The notes: generated by a model not told the origin, from the letters alone. A DNA stretch of 64,000 nucleotides from Leifsonia sp040686855 (GCF_040686855.1 NZ_JBFBOG010000001.1:682001-746000), one strand, 5' to 3'. Counted from the first letter of the stretch, positions 43,001 to 55,161 are shown. Translations and numbers: made by a program.

Positions 43001-43956
43001 ACGTCGAGCACCATCGCGGCCGGCGAGTTGCCGGTCGCCAGGAACGACGACACCACGCGCAGGCGCTTGATCGCGCGGATCTTCTTCTGGCCCTTGCCGG
43101 TGGCGATCTGCTCGCGGAGCAGCTCGGCCTCCTGGTTCAGGTCGAAGGCCTGCAGGCGGCGCTTGATCGCCTCGGCGCCCATGTAGGCCTCGAAGTAGAG
43201 GCCGTAGCGGTCGAGGAGCTCGTTGAAGTCCGCGTCCTCCGGCTTGAGGTCGCCGACCTTGAGGGTGCGGAACGACTCCCACACGCGCTCCAGGCGGGCG
43301 ATGTCCTCGTCGAAGGACTTGCGCAGCTGGCCCATCTCCTTCTCGGCGGTGTCCTTGACGCGACGCTTCTGGTCGGCCTTGGCACCCTCCTCCTCCAGAG
43401 CGGCGAGGTCGGTCTCGAGGCGCTGCAGACGCTCGGCGACGCGGGCGTCGCGCTGGTCGGACAGCGTCTTGATCTCGAGGCGCAGCTCGTTCTCGAGGCC
43501 GGGGAGGTCGGCGTGGCGACCCTCCTCGTCCACCTCGATCACCATGTAGGCGGCGAAGTAGATGACCTTCTCGAGGTCCTTCGGCGCCATGTCGAGCAGG
43601 TAGCCGAGACGGCTGGGCACACCCTTGAAGTACCAGATGTGCGTCACCGGGGCGGCGAGCTCGATGTGGCCCATGCGCTCACGACGGACGGAGGACTTGG
43701 TGACCTCCACGCCGCAGCGCTCGCAGACGATGCCCTTGAAGCGGACGCGCTTGTACTTGCCGCACGAGCACTCCCAGTCGCGGGACGGTCCGAAGATCTG
43801 CTCTCCGAACAGGCCGTCCTTCTCGGGCTTGAGCGTGCGGTAGTTGATGGTCTCGGGCTTCTTGACCTCGCCGTAGCTCCAGCGACGGATGTCGTCAGCA
43901 GTGGCCAGGCCGATACGCAGCTCGTCAAAAGTTGTTGCGTCGAGCAATGTGTTCAC
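40072..43956 (-). CDS. rpoC: RNA polymerase subunit beta-prime
   Basis: Catalytic clamp subunit of RNA polymerase. The 1294-residue product has the N-terminal zinc finger (CSCGKYKRVRFKGIVCERCG), the catalytic NADFDGDQMAVH and the second zinc site (CESAVGVCAACYGRSL). The length matches actinobacterial beta-prime. The start is GTG 43956. It lies 40 bases downstream of rpoB. Confidence 0.98.
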   Translation of the reverse strand: MNTLLDATTFDELRIGLATADDIRRWSYGEVKKPETINYRTLKPEKDGLFGEQIFGPSRDWECSCGKYKRVRFKGIVCERCGVEVTKSSVRRERMGHIELAAPVTHIWYFKGVPSRLGYLLDMAPKDLEKVIYFAAYMVIEVDEEGRHADLPGLENELRLEIKTLSDQRDARVAERLQRLETDLAALEEEGAKADQKRRVKDTAEKEMGQLRKSFDEDIARLERVWESFRTLKVGDLKPEDADFNELLDRYGLYFEAYMGAEAIKRRLQAFDLNQEAELLREQIATGKGQKKIRAIKRLRVVSSFLATGNSPAAMVLDVVPVIPPELRPMVQLDGGRFATSDLNDLYRRVINRNNRLRRLLDLGAPEIIVNNEKRMLQEAVDALFDNGRRGRPVTGTGNRALKSLSDMLKGKQGRFRQNLLGKRVDYSGRSVIIVGPQLKLHQCGLPKQMALELFKPFVIKRLIDLSHAQNIKAAKRMVERSRPQVWDVLEEIIRERPVLLNRAPTLHRLGIQAFEPQLVEGKAIQLHPLVCAAFNADFDGDQMAVHLPLSVEAQAEARILMLASNNILKPSDGRPVTLPSQDMIIGLHHLTTVREGAEGEGRAFSSVSEAILAKDQGTLHLNAKVKIRLDNYVPSDAADTGAEPITAIVETTLGRALFNEALPADYPYVEDVADKGTISSIVNALAERYPKVEVAAALDLIKDAGFYWGTRSGVTVSLSDILTPPNKAQIVAGYEKKAAKITSEFEKGLTTDLERRQELVKIWTEATNEVAEAMRANFPADNTINRMVTSGARGNWLQVRNIAGMRGLVNNPKGEIIPRPIISSYREGLSVAEYFIATHGARKGLADTALRTADSGYLTRRLVDVSQDVIIREDDCGTTKGLDLPIATVGADGTLTRDPNVENSVFARTLAADAVGTDGSVVAKAGEDVGDVLIDKLVAAGVTDIKVRSVLTCESAVGVCAACYGRSLATGKLVDIGEAVGIIAAQSIGEPGTQLTMRTFHTGGSASADDITQGLPRVQELFEARTPKGASPIAEAAGRIVIEETDKSRKVILTPDNGDEPHVYPVLKRSTLLVEDGQHVDLGQQLIVGTVDPKEVLRVKGVREVQKHLVGGVQGVYRSQGVPIHDKHIEVIVRQMLRKVTVVDHGDTDLLPGELVDRSRYNEINRAALQEGKKTASARQEVMGITKASLATESWLSAASFQETTRVLTQAAMEGKSDPLIGLKENVIIGKLIPAGTGLSRYRNVSVEATEEAKAERYPNRIFADDSAFNESDLSFVDFDSFSSDDYTPGTYN

Positions 43957-43996
43957 TCTCTCCTATTGAAGATTCGTCAGTTGGTCTGGCTGCCGC

Positions 43997-47494
<3,498 letters not shown>

Positions 47495-47676
47495 GGAAAT
47501 AACCTCCGTGGGCCCCGTCGGGCCAGTTACTGTCGGTGGTGGAGTTGTCTGGACGAGAACCCCCAGTCGCATCGCGTCGCCGTATCTGACCCGAAAGGAC
47601 GGGACCAGGCGCGCGGGTAGGAGTCAGAGCCGACCGCAATATGAAGGCAGAATTTTGACTGGGAGCGCAAAGAACA

Positions 47677-47706
47677 ACTATATGTCAAATAGACGCGCCG
47701 TGTCCA
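47677..47706 (-). promoter_or_regulatory. rpoB: rpoB promoter
   Basis: Minus-strand TGGACA (47701-47706), an 18-nt spacer and TATAGT (47677-47682) match the housekeeping consensus at five of six positions each. This predicts a leader of about 175 nt before rpoB. Another TTGACA sits within the spacer but has no good -10 partner. Confidence 0.6.
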
Positions 47707-47770
47707 GTCTTTTCTTGACCGAAGACACGTCCTGATGTATAACGCGAGTCCCGTGCATGTATTCCCGGGC

Positions 47771-48826
47771 TCAGGACCGGTGCGAACGGTAGGTCGGGAG
47801 GGTGTCGACGGTCGCCAAGACGGCCTCCTCTCGCGTCCGCGGAGACCAGCCGAGTACGCGCCGAGCCTTCTCGCTCGACGCCCGCCGCGCCTTCCCGAGG
47901 TCGGGCAGGAACTCGCGGACCCGCCGGCTGAACGGCGCGGCGGCCTTCAGCATCCACGGCGCCATGAGCTTCGTGCTGACCCGTCGCCCGGCGGCCTCGC
48001 CGAGATGGCCGCGGATGAGGAGGGCGACCTCCTGCACACCCATCACGTCGCCCGCGATCGCGAGGAAGCGCTCGCCCGCCGCCTCTGGTCGCGTCATCGC
48101 CAGCAGGTGCAGCGCGGCGACATCGCGCACGTCCACCACGCCGAAGTACGCGTCGGGCAGGCGCGGGAGGCGTCCCTCCTTCACCAGCCGGACCAGCTCG
48201 ACCGAGCTGGACACGTCCGGCCCGAGCACCGGGCCCAGGATGCCGACCGGGTTCACGGTGGACAGCTGAAGCGCGCCGCTCTCCCGCGCGATGAAGTCCC
48301 ACGCCGCGCGCTCCGCCAGCGTCTTGGAGCGCACGTACGCGCTGATCGGCCGGCCGCTGTCGAGCTCGGTCCAGTCCTCCTCGGTGAAGGCGCGGTCGGT
48401 CGGCTCGTGGCCGTAGCCGATCGCCGCGAACGAGGAGGTGAGGACGACCCGCTCGACCCCGGCGTCGCGGGCGGCGCGCAGCACGCGCAGTGCGCCGTCG
48501 CGCGCCGGGCGGATGAGCTCGTCCGGGTCCTTCGGCTGCACCGAGGGGAACGGGGACGCGACGTGCAGCACGAAGCGGCACCCGGCGACCGCGTCCGCCC
48601 ACCCGTCGTCGGAGGTCAGGTCGGCGATGGCGAACTCGAGCCGGTCACCGGGATCGTCGATGCCGCCGGCGGCCACCTGCGAGCGCACGTCGGCGGCGCG
48701 GGCAGGCGTTCGGATCGTGGTGCGCACGCGGTATCCGGCCTCGAGCAGGGCGAGGACGCAGTGCGCGCCGACGAAGCCGGAGCCGCCGGTCACCAGGACG
48801 AGGTCGGGGGTGGTCGGGTCGGTCAC
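47771..48826 (-). CDS. Extended SDR, dihydroflavonol-reductase-like oxidoreductase
   Basis: A 351-residue NAD(P)-binding protein. It has the Rossmann motif VTGGSGFVGAHC near the N-terminus, the TSS segment (VLTSSFAAIGYG) and the active-site YVRSK. Such proteins reduce or epimerise aldehydes, ketones or sugar nucleotides; the substrate cannot be told. The start is GTG 48826. It lies upstream of the rpoB promoter on the same strand with no strong terminator between. Confidence 0.8.
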   Translation of the reverse strand: MTDPTTPDLVLVTGGSGFVGAHCVLALLEAGYRVRTTIRTPARAADVRSQVAAGGIDDPGDRLEFAIADLTSDDGWADAVAGCRFVLHVASPFPSVQPKDPDELIRPARDGALRVLRAARDAGVERVVLTSSFAAIGYGHEPTDRAFTEEDWTELDSGRPISAYVRSKTLAERAAWDFIARESGALQLSTVNPVGILGPVLGPDVSSSVELVRLVKEGRLPRLPDAYFGVVDVRDVAALHLLAMTRPEAAGERFLAIAGDVMGVQEVALLIRGHLGEAAGRRVSTKLMAPWMLKAAAPFSRRVREFLPDLGKARRASSEKARRVLGWSPRTREEAVLATVDTLPTYRSHRS

Positions 48827-48881
48827 GCTGCCATCCTTCCCCGGCGGGGGCGGTTGCGCTACCGGTGGGTCAGGAGCGGGC

Positions 48882-49205
48882 TCAGCGGCGAATGTCGAAG
48901 GCGGCGAGCAGCCCGTCCTCGACGGAGCGCATGGTCCGCGGGCTCAGGCCGCCCAGCCGGCGCTGCACGTCCTCCGGGTACATCGGCTGCACGTCGTCGC
49001 AGAGGACGCGGCCGACGACGCATTCCCCGTCCGGCACCGCGACGATGCTGGGCAGGTTGCGCTTCAACGTCGTGGTGATCCGGACCACCAGCACGCTCTC
49101 CAGACCCGCGTTGCGCCGATTGTTGCTGACGACGAGGTACGGCTTCGCCTCGTCGAAGCCGGGCATCCTGGCGAGGTACACCTCGCCCCGCCGGTACTCA
49201 CTCAC
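48882..49205 (-). CDS. MazF/PemK-like toxin
   Basis: A 107-residue CcdB/PemK-fold protein, probably an endoribonuclease. It begins YRRGEVYLARMPGF and has KPYLVVSNNRRN and the VPDGECVVGRVLCDDV strand typical of MazF relatives. The start is GTG 49205, overlapping the antitoxin stop (GTGA). The gene order antitoxin-toxin and the overlap fit a type II module. Confidence 0.8.
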   Translation of the reverse strand: MSEYRRGEVYLARMPGFDEAKPYLVVSNNRRNAGLESVLVVRITTTLKRNLPSIVAVPDGECVVGRVLCDDVQPMYPEDVQRRLGGLSPRTMRSVEDGLLAAFDIRR

Positions 49206-49516
49206 CGGCTCTGGGACCCGCCCCGTCGGCCCGCACGCGCACGCCCTTCGCGACGGCGGCGTTCTGCGTCCGCCCACTCGTCGTCTGCGGCCAGTGCCTC
49301 GTACTCGGCGGCCTCCTCGGCTTCGCGCAGATGCTCCAGCCCGGCCTCGAAGACGGCGTGGACGAGTTGGGCGTCGCTCGCGCGCGCATCCACGTCGATC
49401 AGCGCGGACAGGCGGGCCGGCGAACGACGGACGACCTTCAGCTCCTCCTCGTCCCGATCGGTCAGGGGCACCGACAGTCGTCGCCGGGGCGTCGAGGGAG
49501 TAGCGAGCGCGCTCAT
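49202..49516 (-). CDS. Antitoxin of the MazF-like pair
   Basis: A 104-residue protein starting MSALATPSTPRRRLSVPLTD. An N-terminal strand-helix region could bind DNA. The C-terminal half is a charged helix (LREAEEAAEYEALAADDEWA), suited to wrapping the toxin. Start ATG 49516; an upstream in-frame ATG at 49546 is less likely. Family assignment rests mainly on its position before the toxin gene. Confidence 0.65.
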   Translation of the reverse strand: MSALATPSTPRRRLSVPLTDRDEEELKVVRRSPARLSALIDVDARASDAQLVHAVFEAGLEHLREAEEAAEYEALAADDEWADAERRRREGRARAGRRGGSQSR

Positions 49517-49579
49517 ATCCCCAGTCTCGCCGAAGCCGTGATGCACATCAACCCGAAAAGTGATGCATGCATTCTTTCT

Positions 49580-50239
49580 TCAGGAGCGGACGAGCGCGAT
49601 CGCCTGGGCGCGGTCGCGGACCGCCAGCTTGGCGAAGAGGGCGTTGATGTGCGTCTTGACGGTGGAGACGCCGACGTAGAGGGTGCCGGCGATCTCGGCG
49701 TTGCTGAGGCCGTCGGCGACCAGCGCCAGCACTTCGGCCTCGCGGCGGGTGAGGGTCGGGAAGCGGGCGAGGAGCGCGTCGACCGGCTCCGGCTCGGCGG
49801 GTGTCGACGCGGTGAGCGAGTGGATGAGGCGTGCGCCGATCTCCGGCGCGAAGGTCGCCTGCCCGCTCGCGACGGCGCGGACCGCCGCCGCGAGCTCGGC
49901 GCGGCCGGCGTCCTTCGTCAGGTACCCCCGGGCGCCCGCCCGGAGCGCCGCGACGATCGAGGCGTCGTCGGCGTAGGTGGTGAGGACCAGGACGGCGGTG
50001 CCGGGCGCCTCGGCCGTCACCCGCGCCGTCGCGGCGGCGCCGTCGAGGCCGGGCATGCGCAGGTCCATCAGGAGCACGTCCGGATGCTCGGCCACGGCGA
50101 GCGCGACCGCCTCTGCGCCGTCGGACGCCTCGCCCACGATCTCGACATCCGGCAGGAGCCCGAGCACTGTGACGAGGCCGTCCCGGACGATCGCCTGGTC
50201 GTCCGCCACCGCCACCCGGATGCGCGCGGCGTCGTTCAC
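49580..50239 (-). CDS. LuxR/NarL-type response regulator
   Basis: A 219-residue regulator. The receiver domain has ADDQ, the phosphoacceptor in LLMDLRMPG and the lysine in GYLTKDAG. The C-terminal LuxR HTH reads REAEVLALVADGLSNAEIAG. The GTG start overlaps the kinase stop (GTGA), so the pair is coupled with the kinase. Confidence 0.92.
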   Translation of the reverse strand: MNDAARIRVAVADDQAIVRDGLVTVLGLLPDVEIVGEASDGAEAVALAVAEHPDVLLMDLRMPGLDGAAATARVTAEAPGTAVLVLTTYADDASIVAALRAGARGYLTKDAGRAELAAAVRAVASGQATFAPEIGARLIHSLTASTPAEPEPVDALLARFPTLTRREAEVLALVADGLSNAEIAGTLYVGVSTVKTHINALFAKLAVRDRAQAIALVRS

Positions 50240-51378
50240 AGCAGCGCCTCCGCCGTCACGGTGAACCGTCCGGCCTCGGCGGACGCGGTCACCGTAGCGC
50301 CGTGCGGAAGGGCGCCGAAGCGCTCGCGCATCCCGTCGAGGCCGTGGCCGCCTCCGGAGGCCGCGAGCTCGGGATGCGGCGCAGTCAGCGGATTGGAGAC
50401 GACGAGGCGCACGCGGTCAGTCTGCCAGGACAGGCGTGCGTCCACCGGCGCGCCGGGCGCGTGCTTGCGGGCGTTGCTCAGCGCCTCCTGAAGAGCGCGC
50501 TGCAGTGCCGCGGCCACATCGGCGGTGAGAACCCGGCCCTGGCCCTCGACCGTGAACTCGATGGCCCCGCCGAGCGAGCGGTGCGCCGACACCAGGTCGC
50601 GGAGGGTCCGCTCGATGTCGTCCGCTGCCACCGTCTCTGCAGGACCCGGCGAGGCGGGTGCCCGCAGCGCCGCGACGGCGCGGCGGGCGTCGGCGAGGCC
50701 GTCGGCCGCGAGACCCCGCGCGTCGATGACACGGGAACGCGCGGCGGCGGTATCGCCCGCCTCGAGCAGCGCGTCCACCGCGTCCAGCTGCATCACCAGC
50801 CCGCCCAGGCTGTGCGCGAGTACGTCGTGCAGGTCACGGGCGAGCGCGACCCGGGAGGCCTCCTCGCGCATCGCCGCCTCCTGCTCCCGCAGCAGCGCCT
50901 CCCGCTCCTCTGCCCGCCGGAACTGGCGACGGCTGAGGCCGCCGAACGCGCCGAGCAGGATGCCGCCCAGCATCGAGAGCAGCGCGGGCACCGGCGTCCC
51001 GACGGGCACCGCGCTTACGGCCGTCAGGAGCAGCGCGAGGGCGCCGAGGGCGAACCCGCCCCACAGGGGCACGGCGATGTCCCCCAGGACGGCAAGCACA
51101 CCGACCGCCGCCGGCACGACCGTCAGTCCGTCCGTAGGCGCCGCCGTGATCGCCCCCAGAACCGTCGACAGAAGGATGCAGACGAGAGCCGAGCGAGCGA
51201 GCCCGTAGTGTGCCAGCACGCTGCGCGCGACCCACAGCGCGAGGGAACCGAACGCGACGACGACCACCCACAGCGGACGCGAGCCGCTGTGGGTGGTGAC
51301 GAGGCCGTAGCCGACGGCCGCCGCGCCGAAGACGGTCAGCGCGAGGGCGAGGCCGCCGGGTCGCGAGGAGACGATCAC
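50236..51378 (-). CDS. Sensor histidine kinase (HisKA_3)
   Basis: A 380-residue kinase with about five to six N-terminal membrane segments, a phosphoacceptor histidine in ALARDLHDVLAHSL, and a HATPase domain with LQEALSNARKHAPG and GGHGLDGMRERFG. Short extracytoplasmic loops suggest it senses the membrane itself. The GTG start overlaps the stop of the membrane protein upstream. Confidence 0.92.
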   Translation of the reverse strand: MIVSSRPGGLALALTVFGAAAVGYGLVTTHSGSRPLWVVVVAFGSLALWVARSVLAHYGLARSALVCILLSTVLGAITAAPTDGLTVVPAAVGVLAVLGDIAVPLWGGFALGALALLLTAVSAVPVGTPVPALLSMLGGILLGAFGGLSRRQFRRAEEREALLREQEAAMREEASRVALARDLHDVLAHSLGGLVMQLDAVDALLEAGDTAAARSRVIDARGLAADGLADARRAVAALRAPASPGPAETVAADDIERTLRDLVSAHRSLGGAIEFTVEGQGRVLTADVAAALQRALQEALSNARKHAPGAPVDARLSWQTDRVRLVVSNPLTAPHPELAASGGGHGLDGMRERFGALPHGATVTASAEAGRFTVTAEALL

Positions 51379-51905
51379 TCGACCATCATGCGGCCGACGG
51401 CGGCGTGACGCTCGAGCCGCGCGGCGAACACCGCGGTGCGGGCCACCCGGTTGGCCGCGAAGACGAGCAGGATGACGCCGGTCGCGGAGGCCAGATGCGC
51501 CCCGGCCTGGGAAGCCAGCACGTCCACGACGATGCGCACCGCGACGACCACCAGCCAGAGCGCCATGCCCCAGCCTCCCGTGCGGGATTCGTAGACCGCG
51601 AGGTCGCGTCCGTCCTTACCGGCGGGAACCGGCTGCGGCAGCCGGCGGAAGTGGGCGATCCCACCCATCCACGCGCCGACGGCCAGCGAGAAGAGGAGTT
51701 CGCCGACGAGCACCGCGATGTCGAGCGGAGTGATCGATGCCGGCTTCACCTGCTGCGCGATCAGTGCCAGGCCGACGATGCCGAGGATCAGCGGCGAGCG
51801 CCACATCCGGCTCAGCACGACCGGGCGCCAGGTCATCTGGCGCACGCCGATCCATACGATCAGCAGGAGGATCAGGAGGCCGTTGGCGATCATCTGGAGT
51901 GTCAT
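51375..51905 (-). CDS. Membrane protein cotranscribed with the two-component system
   Basis: A 176-residue protein with about four to five hydrophobic helices (MTLQMIANGLLILLLIVWIG onward), resembling DUF1453-type integral membrane proteins. It precedes the kinase with a 4-base overlap. It may be a sensor partner or the regulated target; the function is not established. Confidence 0.7.
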   Translation of the reverse strand: MTLQMIANGLLILLLIVWIGVRQMTWRPVVLSRMWRSPLILGIVGLALIAQQVKPASITPLDIAVLVGELLFSLAVGAWMGGIAHFRRLPQPVPAGKDGRDLAVYESRTGGWGMALWLVVVAVRIVVDVLASQAGAHLASATGVILLVFAANRVARTAVFAARLERHAAVGRMMVE

Positions 51906-51940
51906 GTCCTCAGCCTCCCGTTCGGCCGCGAGCGCCGGGA

Positions 51941-51967
51941 CCACCCCCGGGTGGAGGCCGGGTGGAG
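51941..51967. promoter_or_regulatory. Candidate operator upstream of the two-component operon
   Basis: CCACCC-CC-GGGTGG (51941-51954) overlaps a direct repeat CCGGGTGGAG at 51947-51956 and 51958-51967, 11 bp apart. It lies between the divergent membrane protein-kinase-regulator operon and the plus-strand gene at 52008, and could be the regulator's own site. Confidence 0.4.
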
Positions 51968-51995
51968 ATCCGGCGGGCTCCGGGAGGAGCGCGAC

Positions 51996-52001
51996 TAGGC
52001 T
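51996..52001 (+). promoter_or_regulatory. Candidate -10 box, leaderless
   Basis: TAGGCT ends 6 nt before GTG 52008. A GGAGGAG further upstream is too distant to act as a ribosome binding site. Confidence 0.4.
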
Positions 52002-52007
52002 GGCCGC

Positions 52008-52880
52008 GTGCCCGCCTCGCAGAACCCGTCCGTCACCCTCTCCGAGAGCGGCTACCTCGCCACCGTGGAGCCGGACCGGTTCGTGCCCGGCGCGTACCAG
52101 CTGGTCGTGGACGGGACGCCGCAGTCGCACGTGAACCTCGACGACCCCTCGCAGCTGTTCTTCGAGTACGTCCAGCGGATGGGCAATGTCATCGACCTGA
52201 TCGGCGAGCCCGGGGAGCCGATCACGGCGGTGCACCTCGGCGCCGGCGCCCTCACGCTCCCCCGCTACATCGCCTACACGCGGCCGGGATCACGGCAGCA
52301 GGTCGTCGAGCTGGAGAGCAAACTGGTGGAGCTGGTGCGCGAGCAGCTGCCGCTCCCCCGCTACGCGCAGATCCGCATCCGGCACGGGGACGCTCGCGAG
52401 GTGGTCGGCAAGCTGCCCGCCGGCCTGCGCGGGTCGGTCGATCTGCTGGTCGTCGACATCTTCAGCGGGTCGCGGACGCCCGCCCACGTCACCAGCGTCG
52501 AGTTCTACCGGTCGGCCGTGTCGCTGTTGAAGCCGGACGGGATCGTGCTCGTCAATGTGGCGGACGGGCCGCCGCTGACCTTCGCCCGCAGCCAGGTGTC
52601 GACCCTCGGGGCCGTCGTGGAGAACGTGGCGGCGCTGGCGGAGACGCAGGTGCTCAAGGGTCGCAGGTTCGGGAACGTGGTGCTGGTCGGATCCAACTCG
52701 CCGCTGCCACTGGAGTGGCTGCCGCGGCTGCTCGCCAGCGGACCGCACCCGGCCAAGGCGGTGGCCGGGGAGGAGCTGCGGACGTTCGCGGCCGGGGCGC
52801 CGATCGTGACGGACGCGACCAGCGTGCCGTCGCCGACGCCCGCGCGCAGCATCTTCCAGAGCGGGACGCGGCGGGACTGA
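52008..52880 (+). CDS. Spermidine-synthase-like methyltransferase-fold protein
   Basis: A 290-residue protein with the SpeE-type Rossmann fold: VHLGAGALTLPRYIAY, the acidic residue ending strand 2 (QQVVELE) and VDLLVVDIFSG. The usual polyamine-binding tyrosine/aspartate residues are not evident, as in many actinobacterial fused or orphan members, so the substrate is open. It converges with pxpC with five bases between the stops. Confidence 0.75.
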   Translation: MPASQNPSVTLSESGYLATVEPDRFVPGAYQLVVDGTPQSHVNLDDPSQLFFEYVQRMGNVIDLIGEPGEPITAVHLGAGALTLPRYIAYTRPGSRQQVVELESKLVELVREQLPLPRYAQIRIRHGDAREVVGKLPAGLRGSVDLLVVDIFSGSRTPAHVTSVEFYRSAVSLLKPDGIVLVNVADGPPLTFARSQVSTLGAVVENVAALAETQVLKGRRFGNVVLVGSNSPLPLEWLPRLLASGPHPAKAVAGEELRTFAAGAPIVTDATSVPSPTPARSIFQSGTRRD

Positions 52881-52885
52881 GTCTG

Positions 52886-53785
52886 TCAGGCGTGCCGGAA
52901 GAGCACGCCCTGCCCGGGTCGTAGCTGCGCGAACGCGTCGAGGGAGGCGTCCGCGATCACGGCGATCACCGGGTAGCCGCCGGTGACCGGGTGGTCGGCG
53001 AGCAGGACGGTCGGGCGTCCGTCCGGCGAGACCTGCACGGCTCCGGCGACCATCGGCTCGCTCGGAAGCTCGCGGTCGATGGCACGCTCGAGGAGCAGGG
53101 GCGGTGTCTCCGTGGCGTGCCGGCGAGCCGTGGGCGGGTCGAGGCGCATCCCGATGCGGTCGCTCTCCTGGCCCGCGCGCCACTCCACGGTGAAGAACGC
53201 CTCCAGGGCCGCGTCGGTGAACCAGTCGGCGCGCGGCCCGCGGTGCGCGCGGACCTCGACGGGCCCGGGCGCGGGCTCGGCCACGGGCACGAAATCGAGG
53301 AGCGGCACATCGGTTCCGGACGCGGCGCCCACCGGCAGCAGGTCGCCCGCGGCGAGCGGGGCGGGGCCCAGACCGGCAAGGGTGTCGCGCGAGCGGGAGC
53401 CGAGGACCGGCGGCGCCGCGATGCCGCCGCGGACGGTGAGGTACCAGCGCATCCCGGTCTCGGCGGCGCGGATGCGGAGCACCTGCCCGGCGGCCGCGCG
53501 GACGGCCCGGTGCGCATCCACGGAGCGGTCGTCGAGCAGAAGGGAGCCGGTGGCTCCGGTGACCGCGAACCACGTGTCCCGCTCGAAGCGGGCTTCGAAG
53601 CCGCCCAGCAGGACCTCGACGCCGGCGGCGCCCTCGGCGTTGCCGAGCAGACGGTTGCCCAGACGGAGCGCGCCGCGGTCGAGCGCGCCGGAGGCGCCGA
53701 CGCCGAGCGCGGCGAGGCCGGGGCGCCCGAGGTCCTGCAGCAGGGCGAGCGGGCCGGGGCTCAGGATGCGGACGCCGGCGCTCAT
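52886..53785 (-). CDS. pxpC: 5-oxoprolinase subunit C
   Basis: Biotin-dependent-carboxylase-like (KipA family) subunit of the PxpABC 5-oxoprolinase, which hydrolyses 5-oxoproline to glutamate with ATP. The 299-residue product has ALLQDLGRPGLAALGVGASG near the start and TVLLADHPVTGGYPVIAVI near the end. The ATG overlaps the pxpB stop (ATGA). Confidence 0.93.
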   Translation of the reverse strand: MSAGVRILSPGPLALLQDLGRPGLAALGVGASGALDRGALRLGNRLLGNAEGAAGVEVLLGGFEARFERDTWFAVTGATGSLLLDDRSVDAHRAVRAAAGQVLRIRAAETGMRWYLTVRGGIAAPPVLGSRSRDTLAGLGPAPLAAGDLLPVGAASGTDVPLLDFVPVAEPAPGPVEVRAHRGPRADWFTDAALEAFFTVEWRAGQESDRIGMRLDPPTARRHATETPPLLLERAIDRELPSEPMVAGAVQVSPDGRPTVLLADHPVTGGYPVIAVIADASLDAFAQLRPGQGVLFRHA

Positions 53786-54399
53786 GTGGCCTCCCGGAAC
53801 CGCACCACGGCTCCCGGGCGCAGCAGCGCGGGCGGGTCGGCGGTCTCGTCCCACAGCACGGCGTCCGTGGTCCCGATCAGTTGCCAGCCGCCGGGGCTGG
53901 AGCGCGGGTAGACGCCGCTGAACGCGCCCGCGAGGCCGACGGCCCCGGGCGGCACGGCCGTGCGCGGGGTGGACCGGCGCGGCACGTCGAGCGGGTCGCC
54001 GTCGGGGACGAGGTAGGCGAACCCCGGCGCGAACCCGCCGAAGGCGACGCGCCACGGGCGGCCGGTGTGGAAGGCGATCACGTCGGCCTCGGAGAGCCCC
54101 GTCAGACGTGCGACCTCGGCGAGGTCCGCGCCGTCGTACCGGACGGCGAGCTCCACGGCTCCGATATCCGCGGGAGGAGCCGGCAGCGGCTCGGCGCCGT
54201 CGATCCAGGCGGTGGCGACGCTGAGCGGCAGGATGCGCGGCTGCACGACGACGGCGATGGTCCGGGCCGCAGGCACCACGTCCACCACACCGGCCGGACG
54301 GCTCGCCTCCAGGCCGCGGAACAGGGCGAGCACGGCATCCAGGTCATCCAGCTCGACGAGCAGGGCGTGGTCGCCGTACGGCAGGATGCGGCGGTTCAC
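53782..54399 (-). CDS. pxpB: 5-oxoprolinase subunit B
   Basis: KipI-family subunit, 205 residues. Signatures are AVRYDGADLAEVARLTGLSE and AFGGFAPGFAYLV. The start overlaps the pxpA stop by 4 bases. Confidence 0.93.
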   Translation of the reverse strand: MNRRILPYGDHALLVELDDLDAVLALFRGLEASRPAGVVDVVPAARTIAVVVQPRILPLSVATAWIDGAEPLPAPPADIGAVELAVRYDGADLAEVARLTGLSEADVIAFHTGRPWRVAFGGFAPGFAYLVPDGDPLDVPRRSTPRTAVPPGAVGLAGAFSGVYPRSSPGGWQLIGTTDAVLWDETADPPALLRPGAVVRFREAT

Positions 54400-55157
54400 G
54401 CGAACGGCTCCACGGAGACACCGGATGCGGCGAGCGCGTCGCGCACGGCCTGCGCCATCGCGACCGCGCCGGGGGTGTCGCCGTGAACGCAGAGCGAGTC
54501 GACCTGCACGGCGATCTCCGTCCCGTCGACCGCGGTCACGCGGCCGTGGGTCGCCATGCGGACGGCGCGGGCCGCGATCGCATCGGCATCGGACAGGAGC
54601 GCGCCCGGTTCGGTGCGCGGCACCAGTGTGCCGTCAGCCCGGTAGCCGCGGTCGACGAAGGCCTCGCGCACGAACCGCAGTCCCGCCTCCTCCGCCGACC
54701 GCTCGACGGCCGAGCCGGCCAGGCCGAGCAGCGCGAGCGACGGGTCGAAGGCGATGACGGCGTCCACCACGGCGTTCGCCTGCGGCTCGTCGTGGACGAT
54801 GCGGTTGTACAGGGCGCCGTGCGGCTTGACGTAGCGCACGGCGGTGCCGGCGACCCGGGCGAGGCCGGTGAGCGCGGCCAGCTGGTAAAGGACCTCGTCG
54901 CGCAGCTCTCCGGGCGGCACATCCATCGAGCGGCGGCCGAACCCGGCCAGGTCGCGATACGAGACGTGCGCGCCGACCGTCACGCCGTTCGCCGCGGCCT
55001 CGCGGCAGGTGGCGAGCATCGTGGACGCGTCGCCGGCGTGGAAGCCGCAGGCCACGTTCGCGCTGGACACGACCCGCAGCAGCGCGGCGTCGTCGCCCAT
55101 CGACCAGGCGCCGAAGGACTCCCCGAGGTCGCTGTTGAGGTCGATGGAGTGCGGCAT
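54396..55157 (-). CDS. pxpA: 5-oxoprolinase subunit A (LamB/YcsF)
   Basis: A 253-residue subunit of the 5-oxoprolinase. It begins MPHSIDLNSDLGESFGAW and contains SANVACGFHAGDA and VKPHGALYN, the LamB/YcsF signatures. ATG 55157 is four bases after the CGNR regulator stop, so the four genes are probably one transcript. Confidence 0.95.
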   Translation of the reverse strand: MPHSIDLNSDLGESFGAWSMGDDAALLRVVSSANVACGFHAGDASTMLATCREAAANGVTVGAHVSYRDLAGFGRRSMDVPPGELRDEVLYQLAALTGLARVAGTAVRYVKPHGALYNRIVHDEPQANAVVDAVIAFDPSLALLGLAGSAVERSAEEAGLRFVREAFVDRGYRADGTLVPRTEPGALLSDADAIAARAVRMATHGRVTAVDGTEIAVQVDSLCVHGDTPGAVAMAQAVRDALAASGVSVEPFA

Positions 55158-55161
55158 GTGC

